A DNA stretch of 64,000 nt from Streptomyces sp. yr375. GTDB lineage: Bacteria > Actinomycetota > Actinomycetes > Streptomycetales > Streptomycetaceae. This document shows positions 8,648-16,702 of this stretch, one piece after another (within the stretch, counting starts at the first letter, position 1; the number at the start of each line of letters is the position of its first letter). The DNA is taken from assembly GCF_900110755.1 (NCBI RefSeq), contig NZ_FOFF01000041.1:1-64000 (forward strand), in the 5' to 3' direction. The position numbers and the translations under genes are program-made. The notes under the pieces were generated by a model. The model was not told the origin of the DNA. It ran no database searches and saw only the letters and a list, made by a program, of their open reading frames with translations.

Positions 8648-8917
8648 ATGAGCGACACAGTGCCGGGGGAGGACGTGCCGGGGGCGGACGTGCCGGAGCA
8701 CGACCCCGCCGCGCCCGCCCCGCTGGCCGTCCCCCGCGTCCCCACCGGCGACGCCGGGGTCGACGCGCAGGTGGCACGGCTCGCCGACGCCGACCACCTC
8801 GCCACCGAGGGGCACCTCGAGGTGTACGAGGATGTACACCGGGGGCTGCGCGACGCGCTCACCGCGCTCGACGCCCGCCCGGGAACTCCGGGGCTCCCGC
8901 CGTCGTATGGCAATTAG
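8648..8917 (+). CDS. Small conserved hypothetical protein
   Basis: An 89-residue protein, acidic and Pro/Ala-rich in its first half (MSDTVPGEDVPGADVPEHDP). A likely helical segment follows (VDAQVARLADADHLATEGHLEVYEDVHRGLRDALTALDA at about 38-75) and it ends PPSYGN. No membrane segment or catalytic motif is visible. It precedes tlyA with a 76-base gap and codon use is normal for the genome. Small proteins in this position before tlyA are common in Streptomyces, but the role is unknown. Confidence 0.75.
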   Translation: MSDTVPGEDVPGADVPEHDPAAPAPLAVPRVPTGDAGVDAQVARLADADHLATEGHLEVYEDVHRGLRDALTALDARPGTPGLPPSYGN

Positions 8918-8943
8918 GCACTAGCAGCACGCAGCCCCCAACG

Positions 8944-8979
8944 GGCAACACGCAACAGGCAACACGCAATAGGCAATAG
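8944..8979 (+). repeat. Short direct repeats before tlyA
   Basis: Degenerate copies of GGCAACACGCAACA with a period of about 14 bases (GGCAACACGCAACA, GGCAACACGCAATA, GGCAATAGG). They end at the ribosome-binding site of tlyA. Function unknown; slippage is a likely origin. Confidence 0.7.
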
Positions 8980-8993
8980 GAGCTGAACCGAAC

Positions 8994-9809
8994 GTGGCAG
9001 GAGTCGCACGGCGCCGTCTGGACGCGGAGCTGGTCCGCAGGAAGCTCGCGCGGTCGCGTGAGCATGCCGGGCAGCTCATCGCCGCCGGGCGGGTCTCCGT
9101 CGGCAAGACCGTCGCGACCAAGCCGGCCACACAGGTGGAGACGGCGGCCGCGATCGTCGTCGCCGTCGACGGCGACGACCCCGACTACGTGTCCCGCGGC
9201 GGGCACAAGCTGGCCGGCGCGCTGGCCGTCTTCGTACCGCTGGGGCTCGCGGTGGAGGGGCGGCGGGCGCTGGACGCCGGGGCGTCCACCGGGGGGTTCA
9301 CCGACGTGCTGCTGAGGGCGGGCGCCGCACATGTCGTCGCGGTCGACGTCGGATACGGACAACTCGCGTGGTCTCTCCAGAGCGATGAACGCGTCACCGT
9401 CAAAGACCGTACGAACGTACGCGAGTTGACGCTTGAAGCGATCGATGGGGAGTCTGTGGATCTTGTCGTGGGGGACTTGTCCTTCATCCCGCTCGGGTTG
9501 GTCCTGCCCGCCCTTGCGCGGTGCACCAAACCGGACGCGGACCTGGTGATGATGGTCAAGCCGCAGTTCGAGGTGGGGAAGGAACGGCTCGGCAGCGGAG
9601 GCGTCGTACGGAGTCCGCAGTTGCGGGCGGAAGCCGTGCGGGGCGTGGCCGGGAAGGCGTGGGAGCTCGGGCTCGGGGTGAAGGGTGTCACCGCCAGTCC
9701 GCTGCCCGGACCTTCGGGCAATGTCGAGTACTTTCTGTGGCTCCGGGCCGGGGCGCCTGCCCTGGACCCGGCCGATGTTGACCGTGCAGTGGCGGAGGGG
9801 CCGCGTTGA
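8994..9809 (+). CDS. tlyA: TlyA-family rRNA methyltransferase
   Basis: A 271-residue protein with an N-terminal S4 RNA-binding domain (RRRLDAELVRRKLARSREHAGQLIAAGRVSV, residues 5-35) and a C-terminal FtsJ-like SAM methyltransferase domain. The SAM loop is LDAGASTGGFTDVLL at about 92-106 and a second motif VGDLSFIPL is at about 155. TlyA proteins 2'-O-methylate cytidines in 16S and 23S rRNA and set sensitivity to capreomycin-type peptides. The GTG start at 8994 has AGGAG 11 bases upstream. The gene overlaps the NAD kinase start by four bases (TTGA), so the two are translationally linked. Confidence 0.93.
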   Translation: MAGVARRRLDAELVRRKLARSREHAGQLIAAGRVSVGKTVATKPATQVETAAAIVVAVDGDDPDYVSRGGHKLAGALAVFVPLGLAVEGRRALDAGASTGGFTDVLLRAGAAHVVAVDVGYGQLAWSLQSDERVTVKDRTNVRELTLEAIDGESVDLVVGDLSFIPLGLVLPALARCTKPDADLVMMVKPQFEVGKERLGSGGVVRSPQLRAEAVRGVAGKAWELGLGVKGVTASPLPGPSGNVEYFLWLRAGAPALDPADVDRAVAEGPR

Positions 9810-10711
9810 CTCAGAACCGAGCTCGTACTGTTTTCCTGCTCGCCCACACCGGGCGGCCAGCGGCCATCCGCAGCGCCGAGCTGGTGGTCAAGGGGCTGCT
9901 GCGCGAGGGCATCGGGGTGCGCGTCCTGGAGTACGAGGCCGCCGACCTGCCGCTGCCGGACGAGGTGGAGCTCGTCTCCGAGGCCACCCCGCAGTGCCTG
10001 GAGGGGTGCGAGCTGCTCATCGTCCTGGGCGGTGACGGCACGCTGCTGCGCGGCGCGGAGTTCGCGCGGGCGTCGGGGGTGCCGATGCTCGGCGTCAACC
10101 TCGGCAGCGTCGGCTTCCTCGCCGAGGCCGAGCGCGACGACCTCGACAAGGTCGTCGACCGGGTGGTGACGAAGGCGTACGAGGTCGAGGAGCGGATGAC
10201 CGTCGACGTCGTCGTGCATCGCAACGGGGACATCGTGCACACCGACTGGGCGCTGAACGAGGCGGCCGTGCAGAAGGCGGGCGCCGAGAAGCTGCTCGAA
10301 GTGGTGCTGGAGATCGACGGGCGGCCGGTCACCGGGTTCGGGTGCGACGGGATCGTCCTGTCGACGCCGACCGGGTCCACCGCGTACGCGTTCTCCGCCG
10401 GTGGGCCCGTGGTGTGGCCCGAGGTGGAGGCGTTGCTGATGGTGCCGATCAGTGCGCACGCGCTGTTCGCGAAGCCGCTGGTGACATCGCCGGACTCGGT
10501 GCTCGCGGTGGAGGTGCTGCCGCATATTCCGCCGGGCGTGCTGTGGTGTGACGGGCGGCGGACCGTCGAGCTGCCGGCCGGGGCGCGGGTCGAGGTGCGG
10601 CGAGGGGCGGTGCCGGTTCGGCTTGCCCGGTTGCATCACGCTTCGTTCACGGATCGGCTGGTGGCGAAGTTCGCGCTGCCCGTTTCCGGGTGGCGTGGGG
10701 CTCGGCACTAG
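9806..10711 (+). CDS. nadK: NAD kinase
   Basis: A 301-residue ATP-NAD kinase that makes NADP in the cytosol. The GGDGTLLRGAEFAR motif is at about 73-86, NLGSVGFLAE at about 95, the NE/D motif LNEAAVQK at about 150, and the glycine-rich signature STPTGSTAYAFSAGGPVVWP at about 185-204. Length and order of motifs match the bacterial family. The start is TTG 9806 overlapping the tlyA stop; there is no alternative with a better site. tlyA, nadK and recN are neighbours in many actinobacteria. Confidence 0.95.
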   Translation: MTQNRARTVFLLAHTGRPAAIRSAELVVKGLLREGIGVRVLEYEAADLPLPDEVELVSEATPQCLEGCELLIVLGGDGTLLRGAEFARASGVPMLGVNLGSVGFLAEAERDDLDKVVDRVVTKAYEVEERMTVDVVVHRNGDIVHTDWALNEAAVQKAGAEKLLEVVLEIDGRPVTGFGCDGIVLSTPTGSTAYAFSAGGPVVWPEVEALLMVPISAHALFAKPLVTSPDSVLAVEVLPHIPPGVLWCDGRRTVELPAGARVEVRRGAVPVRLARLHHASFTDRLVAKFALPVSGWRGARH

Positions 10712-10763
10712 CCTTCTGCGCTGTTTGCAGGGGGTGGTGGGGACTCGTGGCGGCTGCGGGTTA

Positions 10764-10820
10764 GTCGTGGCTTGTCGCGCCCACGCGGCGGAGCCGCATA
10801 TCGATGCGGCCCGCGCCCCT
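10764..10820 (+). repeat. Streptomyces-type intergenic repeat unit
   Basis: The nadK-recN gap contains GTCGCGCCCACGCGGCGGAG, then CCGCATATCGATGCGG and CCGCGCCCCT. It carries the short palindromes GCGGAGCCGC and CCGCATATCGATGCGG. From memory, near-identical elements recur between genes in many Streptomyces genomes; this cannot be verified from one window. Confidence 0.55.
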
Positions 10821-10891
10821 CAGGCGAGTCCACTCGCCCGGGTGACAGGGCGCCTCGCACTTTGCCTCCCCGACCTCGTAAGGTTCGGGTC

Positions 10892-12622
10892 GTGTTGGAG
10901 GAGATGCGGATACGGTCGCTCGGGGTCATCGACGACGCGGTGGTCGAGCTGTCGCCCGGGTTCACCGCCGTCACGGGTGAGACGGGCGCGGGCAAGACCA
11001 TGGTGGTCACCAGTCTCGGGCTGCTGCTGGGCGGGCGCGCCGATCCCGCGCTCGTGCGGATAGGCGCCGAGAAGGCGGTCGTGGAGGGGCGCATCGCGCT
11101 GCCCGCGGGCGCTTCGGTGGTCGTACGGGCCGAGGAGGCCGGGGCCGAGCTCGACGACGGCGCGCTGCTCATCAGCCGTACCGTTTCCGCCGAGGGGCGG
11201 TCGCGGGCGCACGTGGGCGGGCGGAGTGTGCCCATGGGCGTGCTCGCCGAACTCGCCGACGAGCTGGTGGCCGTGCACGGGCAGACCGACCAGCAGGGGC
11301 TGCTGAAGCAGTCCCGGCAGCGGCAGGCGCTCGACCGGTACGCGGGGGACGCGGTGGCCGTGCCGCTCGCCAAGTACACCGAGGCCTACCGGCGGCTGCG
11401 GGCCGTGGCCGTCGAGCTGGCGGAGATCGTCACCCGCGCGCGTGAACGGGCTCAGGAAGCCGACCTGCTGCGCTTCGGCCTCGACGAGATCGCCGCGGTC
11501 GAACCGCGCGCCGGGGAGGACGTCGAGCTGGCCGAGGAGGCCGAGCGGCTCGGGCACGCGGAGGCGCTGTCGTCCGCCGCGACGGTCGCGCACGCCGCGC
11601 TGGCCGGCAACCCGGAGGATCCCGAGGGCATCGACGCCGCCACGCTCGTCGCGGGCGCGCAGCGGGCCCTGGAGGCCGTCAGGTCGCACGATCCGGCGCT
11701 GGCCGCGCTCGCCGGGCGGATCGGGGAGATCGCGATCCTGCTGGGCGACGCGGCGGGCGACCTCGCGGGGTACGCCGACGACCTCGACGCCGATCCGCTG
11801 CGGCTGTCGGCCGTCGAGGAGCGGCGGGCCGCGCTCACCGGGCTCACCCGCAAGTACGGGCAGGACGTGAACTCCGTTCTCGCCTGGGCCGAGCAGAGCG
11901 CCGCCCGGCTCACCGAACTGGACGGCGACGACGAGCGCATCGACGAACTGACCGCCGAACGGGACGGTCTGCGGGCCGAACTCGGCGGGCTGGCGCAGGC
12001 GCTGACGGACGCGCGCACGGAGGCCGCCGAGCGGTTCGCCGCCGCCGTGACCGCCGAACTGGCCTCCCTTGCGATGCCGCACGCGCGCGTGTCGTTCGAC
12101 ATCCGGCAGACCGAGGACCCGGAGGGCGTCGAGGTCGGCGGCCGTACCGTGGTCTACGGACCGGCCGGCGCGGACGAGGTCGAGCTGCTGCTCGCCCCGC
12201 ACCCGGGCGCTCCGGCGCGGCCCATCGCCAAGGGCGCGTCCGGCGGTGAGCTGTCGCGCGTGATGCTCGCCGTCGAGGTCGTGTTCGCTGGGACGGATCC
12301 GGTGCCGACGTATCTCTTCGACGAGGTCGACGCGGGCGTGGGCGGCAAGGCGGCCGTGGAGATCGGGCGGCGGCTGGCGCGGCTCGCCAAGACCGCGCAG
12401 GTCGTGGTCGTCACCCACCTTCCGCAGGTCGCCGCGTTCGCCGACCGGCAGTTGCTGGTGGAGAAGACCGACGACGGGTCGGTGACCCGGTCCGGCGTGA
12501 AGATCCTGGAGGGCGAGGACCGCATCCGCGAACTGTCCCGGATGCTCGCGGGCCAGGAGGACTCCGAGACGGCCCGCGCCCACGCGGAAGAGCTGCTGGC
12601 CACGGCCCGGGCGGACGGCTAG
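10892..12622 (+). CDS. recN: DNA repair protein RecN
   Basis: A 576-residue SMC-like ATPase for double-strand break repair. Walker A is GETGAGKT at about 29-36. The middle is coiled coil with Ala/Glu/Arg heptads (about 170-370). The C-terminal head has the signature SGGELSRVMLAVEV at about 450 and Walker B YLFDEVDAGVGG at about 475, followed by VVVTHLPQVAAFA. The GTG at 10892 gives the family start VLEEMRIRSLGVIDDAV, with AAGG eight bases upstream; a longer reading from 10772 runs through the repeat and lacks homology. The next gene begins eight bases after its stop. Confidence 0.95.
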   Translation: MLEEMRIRSLGVIDDAVVELSPGFTAVTGETGAGKTMVVTSLGLLLGGRADPALVRIGAEKAVVEGRIALPAGASVVVRAEEAGAELDDGALLISRTVSAEGRSRAHVGGRSVPMGVLAELADELVAVHGQTDQQGLLKQSRQRQALDRYAGDAVAVPLAKYTEAYRRLRAVAVELAEIVTRARERAQEADLLRFGLDEIAAVEPRAGEDVELAEEAERLGHAEALSSAATVAHAALAGNPEDPEGIDAATLVAGAQRALEAVRSHDPALAALAGRIGEIAILLGDAAGDLAGYADDLDADPLRLSAVEERRAALTGLTRKYGQDVNSVLAWAEQSAARLTELDGDDERIDELTAERDGLRAELGGLAQALTDARTEAAERFAAAVTAELASLAMPHARVSFDIRQTEDPEGVEVGGRTVVYGPAGADEVELLLAPHPGAPARPIAKGASGGELSRVMLAVEVVFAGTDPVPTYLFDEVDAGVGGKAAVEIGRRLARLAKTAQVVVVTHLPQVAAFADRQLLVEKTDDGSVTRSGVKILEGEDRIRELSRMLAGQEDSETARAHAEELLATARADG

Positions 12623-12630
12623 CGGCACCC

Positions 12631-13464
12631 ATGCGAAGCGGACGGGGCACGGCTTTCGCGGCGGCGGCCGGGCTGACGCGGGCGACGGCGGCCGTGTTGC
12701 GCGGGGCGGCTCCTGGTGGGCGGGCGCGCTGGGAGCGCGAGAACCATGCGGGGCGGACGGTCGGGCTGTACGCCGGCCCCGCCGCCGCGCTGGCCGGCGC
12801 GGTCGTGGCCGGGCGGGTGGCTCCGGCCGCCGCGCTCGCCGTGGGCGTCGCCGGGATCTGCGGGGCGTACGACGACGTCGTCGGCGTCGGCGATCCGCGC
12901 CGGGGTTTCCGGGCGCATCTGGGCGCACTGCGGCACGGCGAGGTCACCAGCGGGGCCGTGAAGCTGTTCGGCATCTCGGCGGCCGGGCTGGTCGCGGGGG
13001 CGCTGCTCAAGGAACGGCCGCTGGACAAGGTGCTCGCCGGGGTGGTGATCGCCGGGGCCGCGCACTTCGTCAACCTCCTGGACGTACGCCCCGGGCGGGC
13101 CGCCGGCGCCGTACTCGCCCTCGGCGCGCCCGGTTTGCTGCGGGCGGGGATCGCCGGGGAACTGTCCGCGGCGGCGGTCGGCGCCGGTGCGGCCGTCCTG
13201 CCCGAGGACCTGGCCGGGCAGGAGATGCTCGGCGACACCGGGGCACACGCACTGGGCGCGCTGCTCGGGGCGGCGGTGGCGGCCGGCAACGGGCGCGCGG
13301 GGCTCGTCGCGCACGCGGCTGCTGTGGTGGCCGCCGCGGTGTGCGGGGAGCGGGTGAGTGGGGTGGCGAGGTCCGGGTTCGGGCGGTCGGCAACGGGCGC
13401 GCGGGGCTTGTCGCACACGCGGCGGCCGTCGTCGTGGCTGCCGTGGTGTGTGGGGAGCGGGTGA
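12631..13464 (+). CDS. MraY/WecA-like integral membrane protein with altered C-terminus
   Basis: A 277-residue membrane protein of mostly Ala/Gly/Val helices. Family-type features are GAYDDVVGVGDPRRGFRAH at about 89-107, NLLDVRPGRA at about 149, and LGDTGAHALGALLG at about 200. These correspond to the Asp-rich loops of polyprenyl-phosphate sugar-1-phosphate transferases (MraY/WecA/GlcNAc-1-P transferase superfamily). It is shorter than the enzymes, so catalytic competence is uncertain. From about residue 240 the sequence becomes hydrophilic (SGFGRSATGARGLSHTRRPSS) because a tandem duplication changed frame. It lies between recN and a glycosyltransferase, which suggests envelope glycan work, though this is inference. 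Confidence 0.78.
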   Translation: MRSGRGTAFAAAAGLTRATAAVLRGAAPGGRARWERENHAGRTVGLYAGPAAALAGAVVAGRVAPAAALAVGVAGICGAYDDVVGVGDPRRGFRAHLGALRHGEVTSGAVKLFGISAAGLVAGALLKERPLDKVLAGVVIAGAAHFVNLLDVRPGRAAGAVLALGAPGLLRAGIAGELSAAAVGAGAAVLPEDLAGQEMLGDTGAHALGALLGAAVAAGNGRAGLVAHAAAVVAAAVCGERVSGVARSGFGRSATGARGLSHTRRPSSWLPWCVGSG

Positions 13465-13491
13465 GCGGGCGGTGAGGGCTGGGTTCGGGCG
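13284..13491 (+). repeat. 104-bp tandem duplication at a gene end
   Basis: Bases 13284-13387 are repeated at 13388-13491 with scattered differences. Shared landmarks are CGGCAACGGGCGCGCGGGGC and the segment ending GGGGAGCGGGTGAG. The period of 104 is not a multiple of three, so the second copy is read in a shifted frame by the upstream gene. Confidence 0.85.
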
Positions 13492-13526
13492 GACGGGGCT
13501 CGGGTGGTCGGGACGCGGTCCATCGA

Positions 13527-13614
13527 GACTCGGGTGACCGAGAGTCGGGTGATGTAGGCCCGGGTAATGCAGGCCCGAGTGGTCCAGGCCCGGTCATTCA
13601 GGCTTGGGTAATCG
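13527..13614 (+). repeat. Degenerate 15-bp tandem repeats
   Basis: Six units of 14-15 bases run in tandem, for example GACTCGGGTGACCGA, GAGTCGGGTGATGTA, GGCCCGGGTAATGCA and GGCCCGAGTGGTCCA. Together with the preceding duplication they fill most of the 355-base gap before the glycosyltransferase gene. The remaining 200 bases (13615-13819) hold no gene I can support, only the presumed promoter of the next gene. Confidence 0.8.
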
Positions 13615-13819
13615 AACGGAACCCTGTTTTTCTCACCCGTGTGGGTGATGCAGGGGGGCCTGTTGCCGGGTGCCGGGGTGCTCGGCGGCACGGAACACCC
13701 GTACGTGCTGGCATCCTTGGGCGGAGAACGTGGAGGAACGTCAGCGGTCCACCCCTCCGCCCGGCCCTTCAGTACGTTTCACCGTGACCGTCCGACGCCG
13801 AACCAGGAGCCCCGGCCAC

Positions 13820-14953
13820 GTGAGCAGCCACTCACCGCACGGCCAGTCCGCGCTGCGCACCGTGCAGGTGCTGGGCGGCGGCAACGCCGGCAGCAGCGCA
13901 CATGTGCGCTCCCTGGCCGCGGGGCTCGTCGCGCGGGGCGTGCGAGTGACCGTGTGCGCCCCCGTCGAGGCCGATCACGCCTACGACTTCACGGGCGCCG
14001 GCGCCGAACACGTGCACGTGCCGCGCAGCAGCGATCCGGGGTCCGTGGCGGCGCTCCGGGCGGCCTGCGCGGACGCCGACCTGGTCCATGCGCACGGGCT
14101 GCACGCCTCCTTCCGGGCCGTCCTCGCGCTCAGCGGCCGGCACACCCCGCTCGTCGTCACCTGGCACAGCCGGGCGCACGCCGAAGGGGCCCGCGCCCAT
14201 CTGCTGCGGCTGCTGGAACGGCGGGTCGCGCGGACCGCCGCCGTGGTCCTCGGCACCACCTCCGACCTGGTGGACCGGGCCCGCCGCACGGGCGCCCGCG
14301 ATGCCCGCCTCGCCGCCGTGGCGCTGCCCGAACCCCGCCGGGGCGAGGGCGAGGGACCCGAGGAGTCCGAGCAGCCGGGGTCCAAGCTGCGGGCCGAACT
14401 CGGCGCCATCGGACGCCCGTTGCTCGTGGCGGTCGGCTCCCTGGACCGCCACCGCGGCTACGACCTCCTGCTGGACGCCTCGCGCGCGTGGCGCGGGCTG
14501 GACGCCGTACCCCTGGTCGTGGTCGCGGGGGAGGGGCCGCAGCGGGCGGAGCTCCAGCGCCGTATCGAGGACGAGGAGTTGCCGGTCCGGCTGCTCGGGC
14601 GGCGGGACGACGTGAGCGAACTGCTCGCCGCCGCCGACCTCGCGCTGCTGCCGGGCGGCGAGGAGTCACGGTCGGTCCTGGCGCAGGAGGCGCTGCACGC
14701 GCGCGTGCCGCTCGTCGCGGTCCAAGCCGGCGGCATCCGCGAACTCGTCGGCGACGCCGCCGAATTGGTACCGCCCGGCGACGCGGAGACCTTCGCCGCC
14801 GCCGTCGTACGACTTCTCGGCGACCCCGAACGCTGCGAAGTCCTCCGGGACTTGGGCACCCGGCAGGCCGCCACCTGGCCCACCGAGGACGAGACCGTCG
14901 CCCAAGTCCTCAGCGTCTACGATGAGTTGACGCAGCTCCGGCCGATGATCTGA
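13820..14953 (+). CDS. GT4-family glycosyltransferase
   Basis: A 377-residue GT-B glycosyltransferase. The N-terminal domain opens with the glycine loop VLGGGNAGSSAHVRSLAAGLVARGVRV. The C-terminal GT1/GT4 domain has LLVAVGSLDRHRGYDLLLDA at about 215, the sugar-nucleotide site RLLGRRDDVSELLAAADLALLPG at about 265, and the EX7E region EESRSVLAQEALHARVPLVAVQAGGIREL at about 285. The donor and acceptor are unknown. The GTG at 13820 has AGGAG ten bases upstream; in-frame sequence before it is repeat-derived and rejected. It converges with the PucR gene with only four bases between the stops. Confidence 0.88.
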   Translation: MSSHSPHGQSALRTVQVLGGGNAGSSAHVRSLAAGLVARGVRVTVCAPVEADHAYDFTGAGAEHVHVPRSSDPGSVAALRAACADADLVHAHGLHASFRAVLALSGRHTPLVVTWHSRAHAEGARAHLLRLLERRVARTAAVVLGTTSDLVDRARRTGARDARLAAVALPEPRRGEGEGPEESEQPGSKLRAELGAIGRPLLVAVGSLDRHRGYDLLLDASRAWRGLDAVPLVVVAGEGPQRAELQRRIEDEELPVRLLGRRDDVSELLAAADLALLPGGEESRSVLAQEALHARVPLVAVQAGGIRELVGDAAELVPPGDAETFAAAVVRLLGDPERCEVLRDLGTRQAATWPTEDETVAQVLSVYDELTQLRPMI

Positions 14954-14957
14954 CTCC

Positions 14958-16601
14958 TCAGAGCACATGCCGTCGGGCCTGGAGTGCCAGGCTCAACGCC
15001 AGGACCGTCTGCGGGTCGTCGAGGTCGGTGCCGAGCAACTCGCCGATGCGGGCGAGGCGGTTGTACAGCGTCTGGCGGTTCAGGTGCAGTTCGCGGGCCG
15101 TCTCCGCCTTGCGGCCCGCGTGCGCGAGGTAGGTCTCCAGGGTGGGCAGCAGGGCCGGCTTGGCACGGCGGTCGTGGTCGCGGACCGGGCCGATCGCACG
15201 GTCCACGAAGGCCGCCAGGTCGGGGTGTTCGCGCAGCCGCCACAGCAGCAGGTCGATGTCGAGGCGGCGGGCGTCGTACCAGGGGCGGTCCGGCAGGCCC
15301 TGCGCGGCGGTCGCCGTCTCCGCCGCGTGCCGCAGGCCCGCCGAGGCGGCCGCCCAGCCGCCCGCGACCCCGACGACCACCACCGGCGGCGCGGCCCCCG
15401 GCCGCCGCATCCCGGCCCGCTCCACGCCCGCCCGCAGCGCCGCCGCGACCCGGTCGGCCACCGCCGGCCGCTCCGCCTCCGCCCGCAGCCCCAGCAGCAG
15501 CGGCACCCGGCCCTCCACCGGCCGGACGCCCAGCAGCACCGGCACGCCCACCGACGCCAGCTCCTCGGCCACCGCCCGCGCGAGCACCGCCCAGCCGCCG
15601 CCGGGGGAGAGGCCCTCGCCCAGCCGCATCACGACCGGCAGCAGCGGGCCGTCCCCCGGTCTGAAGCCGAGGACGCGCGCCTGCGCCGGGGCGTCCTCGG
15701 CGGCGATCCGGCCCTCGCCGAGGTCGGTCAGGAAGTCGCCCCGGCCGCGCGCCGCGAGCTCCTCCTCCTGGCGGGCCTGCATCAGCACCACGGCCAGGAT
15801 CCCGGCCGCCCGCTCGGCGGCGATCCGGTGCACCGGCGCGAGCGGGGCGCGCACGGGCAGCAGTACGAGCCGGGCGCGTACCGAACCCGCCCCCGGCCCG
15901 CCCCCGGGCACGTCCACCAGGACCGAACCGGCGGGCGGCGGCGCGTCCTTGTGCGGGCCGCGCAGCCCCTCCCACACCTGGAGCGGGTCCGCGCCCTCGG
16001 GTCCGGCCCCGGCCGCGTACAGGAGTTGGCCGTCGGTCGTCTCCAGGAACACCGGGTTGCCGCTGAAGTCGGCCAGGATGCCCAGTACGTGAGGGATCCC
16101 GCCGCCGCCGAGCAGGGCCTCCGTGCAGCGCCGGTGCACTTCCTCTGCCCGTTGGAGCAGCGCGTAGTGGCCGTTGACGATCTCGGTGTGGATCTCCTCG
16201 GTGACCGTCACGAAGGGCACCTCGCGGTGCAGTTGGACCAGCGGGAGGCCGCTCGCGCGGGCCGTCTCGACGAGGGCGGCGGGCAGCCGGGTGAAGCGCG
16301 GGCCCAGCTCGATCACCAGGGCCGTGATGCCCCGCTCGGCCAGTGTGCGGACGAACGCCCGCTGCTCGGCCGGCCGGGTGCCGAGGCCGTAGCCCGTGGT
16401 CAGCAGCAGTTCGCCGCCCTTGAGCAGTGAGGCGATGTGCGGGACCTCGCCCGCGTGCACCCAGCGCACGGCGCGCTCCAGCCGGTCGGCGCCCGCGAGG
16501 ATCTCGGGCAGGCCGCTGCGCAGGCCGGGCAGCTCCAGCGCGCGCCGCACGGTGATGCCGGCGCCGTGGCTGTCGAGACGGTGGTCGGTGGGGCTGTCCA
16601 T
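14958..16601 (-). CDS. PucR-family transcriptional regulator
   Basis: A 547-residue regulator. The N-terminal PucR domain (about 15-135: ITVRRALELPGLRSGLPEILAG through WVHAGEVPHIASLLKGGELLLTTGYGLG) is followed by a GGDEF-like/CdaR middle region. The C-terminal HTH_30 is TLETYLAHAGRKAETARELHLNRQTLYNRLARIGELLG, about 485-525, then DDPQTVLALSLALQARR. PucR proteins control purine, amino-acid or polyamine catabolism. No catabolic gene is adjacent, so its target is unknown. The ATG at 16601 is the natural start. Confidence 0.9.
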   Translation of the reverse strand: MDSPTDHRLDSHGAGITVRRALELPGLRSGLPEILAGADRLERAVRWVHAGEVPHIASLLKGGELLLTTGYGLGTRPAEQRAFVRTLAERGITALVIELGPRFTRLPAALVETARASGLPLVQLHREVPFVTVTEEIHTEIVNGHYALLQRAEEVHRRCTEALLGGGGIPHVLGILADFSGNPVFLETTDGQLLYAAGAGPEGADPLQVWEGLRGPHKDAPPPAGSVLVDVPGGGPGAGSVRARLVLLPVRAPLAPVHRIAAERAAGILAVVLMQARQEEELAARGRGDFLTDLGEGRIAAEDAPAQARVLGFRPGDGPLLPVVMRLGEGLSPGGGWAVLARAVAEELASVGVPVLLGVRPVEGRVPLLLGLRAEAERPAVADRVAAALRAGVERAGMRRPGAAPPVVVVGVAGGWAAASAGLRHAAETATAAQGLPDRPWYDARRLDIDLLLWRLREHPDLAAFVDRAIGPVRDHDRRAKPALLPTLETYLAHAGRKAETARELHLNRQTLYNRLARIGELLGTDLDDPQTVLALSLALQARRHVL

Positions 16602-16702
16602 GCAGCGGACGGTACCCGCGCGGCCGCCCCGGCAGCATCAGCGGACCGGGTCGGACGGCCCGGCCACCGTCCTCGACGAGGGCGCGGCAGCCGGGTGGGC
16701 GA

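Noticed and set aside
13527..13614. A CRISPR array
   Set aside because: The 15-bp units are degenerate and directly adjacent with no spacers, and there are no cas genes.
12411..13691. Minus-strand frame with TRxxx pentapeptide repeats
   Set aside because: Antisense to recN and the membrane gene; the pentapeptides come from the 15-bp DNA repeats and the rest is non-coding in composition.
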